From contig JAJFKT010000035.1 in assembly GCA_021773075.1 (NCBI GenBank), positions 248,001 through 312,000 on the forward strand: a stretch of DNA of 64,000 nt. The letters are read 5' to 3'. This document shows, one piece after another, positions 1 through 8,822 of the stretch (its first letter is position 1; every line of letters begins with the position of its first letter). This DNA comes from Woeseiaceae bacterium. Lineage in GTDB: Bacteria; Pseudomonadota; Gammaproteobacteria; Steroidobacterales; Woeseiaceae. The translations under genes and the position numbers were made by a program. The notes under the pieces are model-generated. The model did no database searches, was not told the origin of the DNA, and saw only the letters and a program-made list of their open reading frames with translations.

Positions 1-1402
1 CAGCCAATGTAATTTCAACGCTCTGATTCAAATTGGTGCATTCGACTTTAACGGTCATGCCGCTGAAGCCAATGCTGTGCCGTCCGCGATGCGCCTGTTC
101 CGCGATAACGCGCCGTAAATCAGCACCGCTTATATCGACTATCACCGCGCGGTTATCAAAAGGCGACAATTCGTAAACGCTGCCAAAACCCAAATCGCCT
201 GCTGGCAGCCCTGTTCGTAGTCCACCAGCGACATTGTGAATTGCGACATCCACATCGAGAGACTCGTAAAGTGCTTTCGTAAACAGGTTCCCGAGCGCCG
301 ACTCGGGATTTTCCTCGAGTGAAAATGGCGTATCGAGTCTTATTCCGATCTTCGCTTCACGTTTGTTCTTTGCAAGCTGTTCGGCCTTAGCAGCGATCTC
401 GACGACGGCTAAATCCGGCTCAATACTCATACCCTCATACACGCCCTCAGCGACGACCGGCGTCGGTGGAAATATTCTCCGCTCCAAAATATCCCCCGAC
501 TTCGGGTCGAGCGAAAAATCCACGCGACTAAACGCGCGAGTACTCGAGTAACTGGACGTGATGGCAATATCATTCACGACATGCGCGATTCCTTGATGCA
601 CATGTCCAGCAATAATGTGATCAACGAGGCCGGCTGGGAGCTCACGCGCGACCTGGAATATTTCACTCGCTGCATTGCACGAAGAAAGATCATTCGGGTC
701 GTCGAATTCGGTGCACTCGCCGCCAGCATGAGCGGCCACTATGACCATCGCGGCTCCAGCCTGACGCAGTGTTATCGCATACTCCTCAATTGCCGGCGCG
801 AGCGCTGTAACTTCGAGACCCGTAACATTCAGCGCGAGCGTGCGCTGCAGCGCGCGCGATGCCATAACGCCGATAATGCCTATTTTTATTCCTTGCACTT
901 CGACTATTGTGAATGGCCGTACGTTGTCCCAGCTAACGAGCTGGCCTGTTTGTTGATCTACGAGATTTGCGGCGAGGAGTGGATAATTCGCCTCTGCGGC
1001 ACGTTCCTTCAAGGCACCTCTTGGATCATGGCCGGCCTCGCTTGGCGTTGCAGCCGGACCACGTGGGCCGAAATCAAATTCATGATTACCCATCGCCGCC
1101 GCCGCATAACCGAGCGCGTTGAAGGCACTAACCATGGCCGCACCCTCTGACAAATTGGATTCAAGCGTGCCTTGCCACATGTCACCGGCATCAATCAGCA
1201 GAACCGTGCCGTTGTCCCTCTCACGCGCAGTGCGAATCGCATTCACATAGCCCGACATGCTCACAAGCCCGCCGCGCTCGCCGTTTGCTACGAACTGACC
1301 GTGCACGTCGTTGGTGCCGATGACTGAAACGGTAATGGGCGGCGGAGCCGAACAGGCCGCCAGTAACAAAATTGTCAGGAGTAGTGTCAGGTACCGGGTC
1401 AT
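1..1402 (-). CDS. 5'-nucleotidase family lipoprotein (3' end outside window)
   Basis: Partial gene: the start is inside the window and the stop lies beyond base 1, so about 467 N-terminal residues are visible. I translated it directly from the minus strand. It opens with a lipoprotein signal (hydrophobic stretch ending LLLAAC, Cys about residue 17). The metallophosphatase motifs follow in order: NDVHG (about 31-35), DAGDMWQG (about 71-78), GNHEFDFG (about 105-112) and GHVHQ further on. These are the two-metal ligands of the bifunctional UDP-sugar hydrolase/5'-nucleotidase family. The C-terminal nucleotide-binding domain begins with a region containing ALGNLFTKAL and NVAGGLRTGLPAGDL. Expected role: outer-membrane-anchored periplasmic enzyme that dephosphorylates extracellular nucleotides for salvage. 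It lies 32 bases downstream of the ABC permease stop on the same strand, so it could be read through from that operon. The substrate is inferred from family. Confidence 0.88.
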   Translation of the reverse strand, partial: MTRYLTLLLTILLLAACSAPPPITVSVIGTNDVHGQFVANGERGGLVSMSGYVNAIRTARERDNGTVLLIDAGDMWQGTLESNLSEGAAMVSAFNALGYAAAAMGNHEFDFGPRGPAATPSEAGHDPRGALKERAAEANYPLLAANLVDQQTGQLVSWDNVRPFTIVEVQGIKIGIIGVMASRALQRTLALNVTGLEVTALAPAIEEYAITLRQAGAAMVIVAAHAGGECTEFDDPNDLSSCNAASEIFQVARELPAGLVDHIIAGHVHQGIAHVVNDIAITSSYSSTRAFSRVDFSLDPKSGDILERRIFPPTPVVAEGVYEGMSIEPDLAVVEIAAKAEQLAKNKREAKIGIRLDTPFSLEENPESALGNLFTKALYESLDVDVAIHNVAGGLRTGLPAGDLGFGSVYELSPFDNRAVIVDISGADLRRVIAEQAHRGRHSIGFSGMTVKVECTNLNQSVEITLA

Positions 1403-1434
1403 GGATGCTGACTATACTACCTCTGACGCATTAG

Positions 1435-3873
1435 CTACTCATAACGCAAGGCGCGAATCGGGTTGGATCTCGCAATTTTGATGGCGTGCGCGGCAACCGT
1501 CCCCCATGCAAGCATGACGGCGATGAGCCCCGAGACCAGCAAGATCGGGATTGGTGTCTCGATTCGGTCGGCGAAGAAATTCAGATAGCTTTTTGACGCG
1601 AAGAATGCACCGGGCAAGGCGAACAACAAGGCCCAAAGCACCGGCGTCGAAAACTGCCAGACGAGCAGGCGTGCTATTTGTAAGGCGCTGGCTCCGAGAA
1701 CCTTGCGAACGCCGATTTCCTTGGTGCGCTGCGTTGCCATAAAAGCGGCGAGACCAAACAGTCCAATGAGTGCGAGCGACAATGCAACGAATGCAAACAC
1801 GCCGAGCGCAAGGTTCATGTATTTGAGGACCGCGTAGGTTTCTTCAAAGACTTCATCCAGAAACCTGCCCTGGATCGGATATTCTGGAATTACCCTATCC
1901 CAGACATCCTCGATAGCCTCGACCGAGTCCATGATGTTGCCACCTGTGATGCGGATGGATCCCACCCGCAGGGACGACGGCGAGTATTGGAAAAACCATG
2001 GTTTTTCTTCATTAAACAGGCCGACGATGTTTTGCGTCGGTATAACGCCTACGATGACGTACTCGCGAAGTGTCGATTCGCTGTCTCCACTGTCTGAACT
2101 GTAAAGACGCTGATTGATAGCATCGACCGGTTTGTCATAGCCGAGCTGGGCAGACGTCATTTCGTTAATCAGGATATTCAACGACTCGGACTCGTCAGTG
2201 CGCCTGTCATTGCTGATGTCACGGCTGAGATTTCGTCCAGCTAATACAGGAATATCGTAGGCACCGAGAAATTCGGGGGTCATGCGCATGTTCATGAGGA
2301 TGATGCCGCTGGACTCGTCGCCGGGTTCCGACCACAGTTCATTCTGAGAATTATTCTGCTCGTAAGGAACCTGAGATGAAAAACCGACAGCATCAACGTT
2401 CGGTAAGGCTTCGAGTTCGTTTCGTAGCGTGTCGAGTCGCTCGGTAATGCCGTCAATTTGCAGGCGATCGACCGTATAAATTTCGGCGCGCGGAAAAATG
2501 TAGCTGGACTCTTTTACCCTTTCATTCTGCAGGTACACGATGCTGACGATCGCCAGCATGAATGCTGAAATCGCGAACTGTGCGCCGATCATAATCGATC
2601 GTACCAACGATCCCTTCTTACCCTTGCGCGCAATATCCCGCAGCGCTTCGATGGGGTTTGTCCGGGTTATTAGCCAGGCTGGGTAGAGTCCCGCGAAAAG
2701 GCCAACGCCCAGCGTTGTGAGGATTAGCCACGGCAAAGTGGCCGCGTAATCGAGCGTTAGGACTTTATTCGCGGCGTTATTGAATAGCGGGATGACCATT
2801 TCCAGCGCCGCTATCGCGAATACCATTGCGATGGTCGCAATGACGAGGCTCTCGATCAGAAATTGTGTCAACAGCTGTCTTTGTGTCGCACCCATGGTTT
2901 TGCGCATGCCAACTTCGCGTGTGCGGCCCAAGGACTGCGCAGTAGCGAGATTTGTGTAGTTCACACAGGCAACAACGAGCACCATGAAGCTCAACAATGA
3001 AATGATTGCGATGACCGGCATGCCGATCATCTCCCAAATCGCCAGGTTGGCAAACGACAAGGGGTTGACGTTCAGTGCAGCGATTGCGTCGCCTGAATCG
3101 TCCGGGACCATGCGCTCGAATATTCCGTCTACCTGCGTTTGCAACCAGGATTGATCGAGAGTCTCGGGTAGCATTACGTAGGTCATGTCACCAACCGAAA
3201 GGTTGTTCCAGTCGCCTACGTCGGCATCGTAGTCACGCAGCCGATTCAATGCTCGAAACGGAGCGATGATTCCAAGCCCCTGTTCAGCAATTATCAGTGA
3301 ATTGAAGTGAGAGTTCAGCGGGACCTCGGCTATAACTGCTGTTACCGTGAAATCGAATTCGTTATCGAAGGTGATCACCTCGCCAACGACATCGGTCTTG
3401 CCGAAATACTTAATTGCGATGTTCTCAGTCAATAGCAGTCCGGACGGGTCATCAAGCGCCGTGGCGTCACCGCGCAGATAAGTGAAGTCGAAAATACTCA
3501 GAAGCTCCGGATCAGCGAATCGCAGCGTCTCGTAGTAGCTTTCGTCTCCGTGTGTAAGAAGGTATTCGCTATTGCGAGTTCTGGCGACCGCGTCGATGTC
3601 CGTCAGTTCGCCCTTGATAAGCGGGGCAATAGCCATGAACGTCGAATTAAATTTATCAATGCCGACATTTAGCTCCGGTGAAGCAGTGGAGCCGATCGTA
3701 TAAATTCGATCGACGTTCGCAAAAGACTGGTCATGCGTATTCTCGTATTCGACGAGAAGGCCACCGAAGACGTAGATCGTTAGTCCGATGGCAAGGCCGC
3801 TAATGTTGATTGCGGCAAAGGCCTTGTTTTTGCGAAGATTTCGCAGCGCGATGATGATGTTATTCCAAAGCAT
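1435..3873 (-). CDS. MacB-type ABC transporter permease (double MacB-PCD/FtsX)
   Basis: An 812-residue inner-membrane protein, about twice the length of a single MacB permease domain. It is built of two halves. Each has a large periplasmic MacB-core-like region and an FtsX block carrying the typical signature: GMRKTMGATQRQLL in the first half and GVRKVLGASALQIA near the C-terminus. TM segments are clear at about residues 20-40, 275-300, 325-345, 370-395, 425-445 and three near the C-terminus. It is the last gene of adaptor-ATPase-permease, all on the minus strand, 33 bases after the ATPase. Together they would form a mechanotransmission-type exporter working from the periplasm with an outer-membrane partner not seen here. 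The substrate (antimicrobial, lipoprotein or signal) cannot be deduced. Confidence 0.9.
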   Translation of the reverse strand: MLWNNIIIALRNLRKNKAFAAINISGLAIGLTIYVFGGLLVEYENTHDQSFANVDRIYTIGSTASPELNVGIDKFNSTFMAIAPLIKGELTDIDAVARTRNSEYLLTHGDESYYETLRFADPELLSIFDFTYLRGDATALDDPSGLLLTENIAIKYFGKTDVVGEVITFDNEFDFTVTAVIAEVPLNSHFNSLIIAEQGLGIIAPFRALNRLRDYDADVGDWNNLSVGDMTYVMLPETLDQSWLQTQVDGIFERMVPDDSGDAIAALNVNPLSFANLAIWEMIGMPVIAIISLLSFMVLVVACVNYTNLATAQSLGRTREVGMRKTMGATQRQLLTQFLIESLVIATIAMVFAIAALEMVIPLFNNAANKVLTLDYAATLPWLILTTLGVGLFAGLYPAWLITRTNPIEALRDIARKGKKGSLVRSIMIGAQFAISAFMLAIVSIVYLQNERVKESSYIFPRAEIYTVDRLQIDGITERLDTLRNELEALPNVDAVGFSSQVPYEQNNSQNELWSEPGDESSGIILMNMRMTPEFLGAYDIPVLAGRNLSRDISNDRRTDESESLNILINEMTSAQLGYDKPVDAINQRLYSSDSGDSESTLREYVIVGVIPTQNIVGLFNEEKPWFFQYSPSSLRVGSIRITGGNIMDSVEAIEDVWDRVIPEYPIQGRFLDEVFEETYAVLKYMNLALGVFAFVALSLALIGLFGLAAFMATQRTKEIGVRKVLGASALQIARLLVWQFSTPVLWALLFALPGAFFASKSYLNFFADRIETPIPILLVSGLIAVMLAWGTVAAHAIKIARSNPIRALRYE

Positions 3874-3906
3874 GATTTTTCCCGTTAGGAACCTGGCTGG
3901 GCAGCT

Positions 3907-4587
3907 TTATGCCGCGCGCGTATTCTCTGTGACGATATGGCCGTCAAACAGATTCACCGTTCGATGCGCGTAGTCCGCGTGCGCAGGCGAGTGCGTAACC
4001 ATGACGATCGTCGTGCCTTCTTTATTGAGAGATCTGAGTAACTCCATGACTTCCTGACCGTGAACCGAATCGAGATTACCGGTCGGCTCATCCGCCAGAA
4101 TTAAGGGCTGATCACCAACCACAGCGCGTGCCACGGCAACTCGCTGCTGCTGGCCACCCGAGAGTTGGCCGGGCATATGCTTGGCGCGATGCGCAATCCC
4201 CATTCGATCCATTACATTCGCAACTCGCTTCTTGCGCTCGGCCGCCGGCATGTCGTGATAGAGCAAGGCGAGTTCGATATTCTCGGCGACGTTGAGCTCA
4301 TCAATTAGATTGAAGCTCTGGAAAATGAAGCCGATGTTCTCTTTGCGTATCGCGCTGCGTTGGGTTTCGTTGTACTTGGCAATGTTCTCATCGAAGAAGA
4401 AGTAATCGCCGTCTGACGGGTTGTCCAGCATTCCGATAATATTGAGCAGCGTCGATTTCCCGCAACCGGACGGACCCATAATGGCAACGAAGTCACCTTG
4501 TTCGATTTCGAGGTTGACCCCATTGAGCGCAACGGTTTCGACTTCATCGGTGCTGTAGATCTTGTACATGTTGTGCAGTTTTAACAT
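3907..4587 (-). CDS. MacB/LolD-type ABC transporter ATP-binding protein
   Basis: A 226-residue ATPase with all canonical motifs: Walker A GPSGCGKST (38-46), Q-loop in IFQSFNLIDEL, signature LSGGQQQR (142-149), Walker B LILADEPTGNLD (162-173) and an H-loop in MVTHSPAHAD. Length and signature are those of the stand-alone MacB/LolD/FtsE-like branch. It energises the 812-residue permease downstream; the adaptor gene is 43 bases upstream. All three share the sigma-54-type promoter before the adaptor gene. Confidence 0.95.
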   Translation of the reverse strand: MLKLHNMYKIYSTDEVETVALNGVNLEIEQGDFVAIMGPSGCGKSTLLNIIGMLDNPSDGDYFFFDENIAKYNETQRSAIRKENIGFIFQSFNLIDELNVAENIELALLYHDMPAAERKKRVANVMDRMGIAHRAKHMPGQLSGGQQQRVAVARAVVGDQPLILADEPTGNLDSVHGQEVMELLRSLNKEGTTIVMVTHSPAHADYAHRTVNLFDGHIVTENTRAA

Positions 4588-4630
4588 TGCTGTCCCCTTA
4601 TTCTGATCGGTTTGGGATTGGCGGCGTCGA

Positions 4631-5884
4631 CTACTGGTCGTCGAGCGCCAATCGATCCATGTTGGTATAGCTTGTGTATGGTGAGGTAATGACCCGCTCG
4701 CCCGCTTCCAGGCCGTCGAGCACTTCGATGAATTCTGTATTGCGACGACCGAGCTTTACCGTTCGTCTGACGGCTTCGCTACCGTCCGCCGATACCACGA
4801 ACACCCAGTTGCCACCGGTCTCCTGGTAGAAAGATCCGTTAGGGATAAGCAACGCGTCGGCGTTGTCGCCCAATGTGAGTCGTACTTGCAAGGTCTGGCC
4901 GCGCCGAAGTCCCTCCGGCTCAGATTCAAGCGCCATGTCGACAACAAACTGGCCGCCGTTTACTTGTGGGTAGATTTTGGAAATCGCAATGTCAATATCG
5001 CCGCCGCGATGTTCAGCTACGCCAAGCTGCTGCAGGTCGACCCGCCCCAGATAGAACTCGTCGATTTCAACATTGAGTTTGTAGCCATCCGGATCGTCGA
5101 TTTGTCCCAGTCGGCCGCCGCGTGAAATGGACTGGCCAATTTCGATAGCGAAGCCGGATAATTTGCCGGCGAGCGGTGCACGCACATTCAGATCCTCAAG
5201 GTTCTTTTTTGCGAAGCCGAGCCCCGCTTGCAGCTGATCACCAGCATCGCGTAACTGCCGAAGTTGCTGTTCCTGCATTCGAATATCTGTCGCCTGGCTC
5301 TCAAGCGTAATCACGCGCCGGTTTTGATTGAAGTTAAGCTCATCTTCCAGCTCTTCAATTGTGGAGCGCGAAGCGAGGTCTTTCGACACCAGATCGCGCT
5401 GTCTCGCAACGGCACGCTCAAGGCGCTTTATCTGGTAGTCACTGTCGACGAGATTGAGTTTGTGCGCGAGACGGTTTTGCTCAAGCTGCAGCTCAATCGT
5501 TCGCATGTTGTTCAGTTGTTCTGTTACGGCTGCCTCCCTGCCCAAGACTTCAAGCTGCAGGTTTGTATTCGACAGCACGGCGATCAGGTCGCCGGCCGCT
5601 ACAGCCGCGCCATCCTCAACCAGGATTTCCTCTACACGCCCGCCCTCTATTGCATCCAGATAGACCGTGCTGCGGGGCACCAGGCGGCCACGCAAGGGAA
5701 TGAAATCTTCAAATGTGCCAACCGTGACGGGCGAGACAACAATTCGCTGCGAGTTAATGGTCAGACTGCGGCCATTCAATAGCGCGTCGACAAACCACCA
5801 ACCGAAAGCAAGCAGAAGTACGGCACCTGCACCGTAGGCGGCTTTGGTTGTCAGGGGCCGTTTCTTCTGCACCTTGCGATCCAT
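4631..5884 (-). CDS. HlyD/RND-type periplasmic adaptor of the MacB-like exporter
   Basis: Membrane-fusion protein linking the ABC exporter to an outer-membrane channel. It has a short cytoplasmic tail, one TM (AAYGAGAVLLLAFGWWFV), a lipoyl/biotinyl half-motif region (GGRVEEILVEDGAAVAAGDLIAVL), a long coiled-coil hairpin, and beta-barrel and membrane-proximal domains ending in RVITSPYTSY. I chose the ATG at 5884 (417 residues). An in-frame ATG at 5950 is possible, but the predicted sigma-54 transcription start falls at about 5951, leaving no leader. The ATG at 5884 has a GCGAGGG ribosome site 4-5 bases upstream and begins MDRKVQKKR, as relatives of this family commonly do from memory. First gene of the exporter operon, divergent from the two-component genes. 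Confidence 0.9.
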   Translation of the reverse strand: MDRKVQKKRPLTTKAAYGAGAVLLLAFGWWFVDALLNGRSLTINSQRIVVSPVTVGTFEDFIPLRGRLVPRSTVYLDAIEGGRVEEILVEDGAAVAAGDLIAVLSNTNLQLEVLGREAAVTEQLNNMRTIELQLEQNRLAHKLNLVDSDYQIKRLERAVARQRDLVSKDLASRSTIEELEDELNFNQNRRVITLESQATDIRMQEQQLRQLRDAGDQLQAGLGFAKKNLEDLNVRAPLAGKLSGFAIEIGQSISRGGRLGQIDDPDGYKLNVEIDEFYLGRVDLQQLGVAEHRGGDIDIAISKIYPQVNGGQFVVDMALESEPEGLRRGQTLQVRLTLGDNADALLIPNGSFYQETGGNWVFVVSADGSEAVRRTVKLGRRNTEFIEVLDGLEAGERVITSPYTSYTNMDRLALDDQ

Positions 5885-5961
5885 ACCCTCGCCGGATATG
5901 CCCATCCCGGCTGGATTGGTCTGGTTCTTGAGTTGTCTGATCTTGTCCATAAACTATACAT

Positions 5962-5978
5962 AGCAAGTCGCGTGCCAA
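5962..5978 (-). promoter_or_regulatory. sigma-54 (-24/-12) promoter of the exporter operon
   Basis: On the minus strand the bases read TTGGCACGCGACTTGCT, which matches the sigma-54 consensus YTGGCACG-N4-TTGCW at every defined position. The GG (-24) and GC (-12) elements have the required 10 intervening bases. Transcription would start near 5951 and read into the adaptor gene. The adjacent divergent gene encodes a sigma-54 activator, which makes this the likely target promoter. Confidence 0.85.
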
Positions 5979-6050
5979 TCTATAAGTTATTGTTTTTTAA
6001 GGTGCTTAGAAATCCGTAGCGAACAATAACTGTACGCTGCCGGACACTAG

Positions 6051-6068
6051 GTGTACGATTTCGAACAC
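6051..6068. promoter_or_regulatory. candidate enhancer site for the NtrC-type regulator
   Basis: An 18-bp near-perfect palindrome, GTGTaCGAttTCGaACAC, centred about 108 bases upstream of the predicted sigma-54 start. That is in the usual range for activator binding sites. A shorter palindrome, ACACtagGTGT (6044-6054), abuts it. The site precedes the regulator's own start (6087), so it could also serve autoregulation. Binding by the neighbouring regulator is inference. Confidence 0.5.
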
Positions 6069-6086
6069 AATGAAGAAGCGACAGAC

Positions 6087-7466
6087 ATGAGCGCCGGCAA
6101 TATCCTGATTGTTGATGACGACGAGGACATCCTGACAGCGAGTCGCCTGCTTTTACGGCGTGAATTCGGCGCTGTCAGTACCTGCAAGAGTCCCACCGAG
6201 ATCCCTGCATTACTCGATGCGAATGATTTCGACGTTGTCCTTCTGGACATGAATTTTGGACCGGGCGAATCAACGGGTCAGCAGGGCCTTGATTGGCTCG
6301 ATCGAATTCTTGCGATCGAGCCTCAGATGGTCGTCGTGATGATCACTGCACATGGCAGTTTAAGCACAGCTGTCGCCGCAATGAAGCGCGGCGCGACTGA
6401 CTTCATTGCCAAGCCATGGCAAAACGAGAAAGTGGTTGCCACGGTTTCTACCGCCGTTCAACTCAGCCGGAGTCGCCGGGAGGCTCGAACCTTGCGGCAG
6501 ACGAACAAAGTACTGAGCGCGGCAACAGCAAGTGCGGATGGTCAGATCATCGGCGACTCGGCCGAAGCGAGAAATGTAATGCAGGTCGTGCAACGAGCGG
6601 GACCTACAGATGCCAATGTCTTGATTCTGGGTGAGAACGGTACTGGAAAGGAATTAATCGCACGTGAATTGCACAAGCAGTCAGGACGTTCGGACAAAGT
6701 ATTCCTGACTGTTGATATGGGATCCATAAGTGCTTCTTTGTTCGAGTCGGAGCTTTTCGGGCATAAGAAAGGTGCGTTTACCGATGCCAACGACGACCGG
6801 CTTGGTCGCTTTCAGGCGGCCGACGGAGGCACACTGTTTCTTGACGAGATTGGCAACCTTCCGCTGCAGCTGCAGGCGAAACTATTGCGCGTCCTCGAGC
6901 AACGAAAGGTAACGCCCGTTGGTGCAAATGAGCCACAACAGGTCGATGTCCGTGTTGTTGCAGCGACAAATGTGCCACCAGCAGTGCTCAAAGACGAAGA
7001 TCACTTTCGACAGGATTTGCTGTTCCGGCTGAACACGGTCGAAATCACCGTGCCGCCCTTGCGTGAGCGTCGCGACGATATTCTCCCTATAGCGAATCAC
7101 TATGTCGCTATCTACTCACAAAAATACGGCGGCAAACGTCGGGTGTTTACTGCGGATGCGAGGAGGGCTTTGCAGGAATATAGCTGGCCGGGCAATATTC
7201 GCGCACTGCGTCACGCTATTGAGCGTGCCATTATTCTTGCAGACAATCTCGAGATCGAGCCTACAGACTTGCAACTGGACTACAGTGAGCCTGCAAGTAA
7301 ATCGTCAGTCGCTGATGCGCCGACCATTCTGAATCTCGATCATCTTGAGAAAGAAACAATTCAGAAGGCGCTGTGCAAGCACGGTTTTAATATATCAAGG
7401 TCAGCGAAGGAGCTTGGTCTTACCCGGGCTTCGCTTTACCGGCGTATGGAAAAGCATGATCTTTAA
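6087..7466 (+). CDS. sigma-54-dependent response regulator (NtrC family)
   Basis: A 459-residue regulator with three domains. The receiver domain (about 1-125) has acidic residues DDDED near the N-terminus, phospho-acceptor D54 in VVLLDMNF and K109 in IAKPW. The AAA+ domain (about 155-390) has Walker A GENGTGKE (182-189) and Walker B GGTLFLDEIGN (about 247-257). A Fis-type HTH at the C-terminus ends NISRSAKELGLTRASLYRRM. The sigma-54 contact loop reads GAFTDA (229-234) in place of the classic GAFTGA. Start: the ATG at 6087 puts the receiver domain at the N-terminus; an upstream GTG at 6051 would lie inside the palindrome and is disfavoured. Its histidine kinase partner overlaps the 3' end. 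It probably activates the divergent exporter operon. Confidence 0.93.
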   Translation: MSAGNILIVDDDEDILTASRLLLRREFGAVSTCKSPTEIPALLDANDFDVVLLDMNFGPGESTGQQGLDWLDRILAIEPQMVVVMITAHGSLSTAVAAMKRGATDFIAKPWQNEKVVATVSTAVQLSRSRREARTLRQTNKVLSAATASADGQIIGDSAEARNVMQVVQRAGPTDANVLILGENGTGKELIARELHKQSGRSDKVFLTVDMGSISASLFESELFGHKKGAFTDANDDRLGRFQAADGGTLFLDEIGNLPLQLQAKLLRVLEQRKVTPVGANEPQQVDVRVVAATNVPPAVLKDEDHFRQDLLFRLNTVEITVPPLRERRDDILPIANHYVAIYSQKYGGKRRVFTADARRALQEYSWPGNIRALRHAIERAIILADNLEIEPTDLQLDYSEPASKSSVADAPTILNLDHLEKETIQKALCKHGFNISRSAKELGLTRASLYRRMEKHDL

Positions 7467-8808
7467 GCGCTATACATTTGTATTGGTCGCGCGACTCGCC
7501 TTGGCAGGATTGTCGATGACAGCCGTGATCTGGCTGATTTTTCGTCCGGGCTTTCACAGTGCAACACTGATCGCCTCGGTCGTAACACTACTTCTAATTG
7601 CCGACTTATGGAGGTTTATCAGTAAAACCAACCGCGAGGTCGCGAGGTTTCTCGATGCCGCAAGATATGCGGACTATTCGCAGAAGTTTAGTTTTGAGAA
7701 TGACGGTGCCGGATTCAAGGCGCTGGGTGAGGCATTCACCGACATCATGGATCGTATGCGCGAGCGTCGCGCCGACCACGAAATGGAAGTTCGTCGACTG
7801 CGAGCGCTGATCGAGCACATTCCGGTGCCGCTACTCACTATGCACCGCGATGATTCAGTGACTCTGCAAAACAATGCGGCACGACGTTTGTTCGGTGCAG
7901 AGCACGTCGCAACACTCAAGGATTTGCGAAAATTTGGGTTTCAGTTTGCCGAGTCTGTTGCAACTGCCGTACCCGGCGCTCGCCAGCTGGTGACTTTTAC
8001 TGTCGAAGGAATCGAATATCACCTGACGCTTGCGACAACAGAGCTGATTATCGCTGGCAAAAGCGAACGATTGATTTCTCTGCAGGACATCCAGTCCGAA
8101 CTTGACGCTACACAGGCACAAGCCTGGGAGGAACTAGTTCGGGTGCTGACTCACGAGATTATGAATTCGATTACGCCCGTGACTTCATTAGCCAGGACGG
8201 CGGTTGAGTTTACCGAAGATGTCGTCAGGAAAGACAAACTCGGCGAGCCCCTGGGTGAGGACCTGGAGGATCTGCGTGACGCAGTCGCAACGGTTGCACG
8301 TCGGTCCGACAGTCTTACTCAGTTTGTCGACAGCTACCGCCAAATTTCGCGATTGGCTCCACCGGAGAAGGACCGCGTACGACTCGGTCATTTGTTCGAG
8401 TCAGTGAGCAAACTTGCGATAGCAGAATGGCCGGACACCAAGACCAAACTTTCTATCACGGTTACGCCGCGAGAATTAGATGTCCATGCCGATCGGGACC
8501 TTTTAGAACCCGTGTTATTGAATCTGTTGCGAAATGCCTGGCAAAGCGTGGTCAATATCGACGAGCCGAACATTCAGCTCCGCGCGCGCCTCAATCGTCG
8601 TAGCAATGTGGTGATCGATGTGATCGACAATGGCCCGGGTGTGCCCGATGCGCTCGCAACGAAGATCTTCGTGCCGTTTTTTACAACAAAAGAAACAGGC
8701 TCAGGCGTTGGCCTGGCGCTGGCGCGGCAGGTCATGATTGCCCACGGTGGATTTATTCGTCTTAGTCGCAATGACGATGGTGGCGCGACCTTCAGTTTGA
8801 CCTTCTAG
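7456..8808 (+). CDS. NtrB/AtoS-like sensor histidine kinase
   Basis: A 450-residue membrane kinase. Two TM segments (about 8-28 and 35-53) enclose only a very short periplasmic loop, so sensing is probably within or near the membrane or cytoplasmic. A HAMP-like linker and a PAS-like region (about 117-215, beginning LIEHIPVPLL) follow. The phospho-acceptor is H233 in VLTHEIMNSI. The ATPase domain has an N-box LLNLLRNAWQSV, G1 DNGPGVPD, F-box VPFFTTK and G2 GSGVGLALARQV. The start at 7456 overlaps the last 11 bases of the regulator gene, which indicates translational coupling. It is the cognate kinase of the adjacent regulator by position. Confidence 0.93.
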   Translation: MIFKRYTFVLVARLALAGLSMTAVIWLIFRPGFHSATLIASVVTLLLIADLWRFISKTNREVARFLDAARYADYSQKFSFENDGAGFKALGEAFTDIMDRMRERRADHEMEVRRLRALIEHIPVPLLTMHRDDSVTLQNNAARRLFGAEHVATLKDLRKFGFQFAESVATAVPGARQLVTFTVEGIEYHLTLATTELIIAGKSERLISLQDIQSELDATQAQAWEELVRVLTHEIMNSITPVTSLARTAVEFTEDVVRKDKLGEPLGEDLEDLRDAVATVARRSDSLTQFVDSYRQISRLAPPEKDRVRLGHLFESVSKLAIAEWPDTKTKLSITVTPRELDVHADRDLLEPVLLNLLRNAWQSVVNIDEPNIQLRARLNRRSNVVIDVIDNGPGVPDALATKIFVPFFTTKETGSGVGLALARQVMIAHGGFIRLSRNDDGGATFSLTF

Positions 8809-8822
8809 AAGCACATCAATCA

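Noticed and set aside
581..1150. Long plus-strand ORF of 189 codons
   Set aside because: Lies antisense within the 5'-nucleotidase gene, has no domain character, and no SD sequence; a shadow frame.
5264..5782. 172-codon plus-strand ORF
   Set aside because: Antisense to the adaptor coiled-coil gene, which is clearly coding; composition typical of a shadow.
6051..6086. GTG start for the response regulator
   Set aside because: Would place 12 residues before the receiver domain and would sit inside the palindrome; the ATG at 6087 fits the family.
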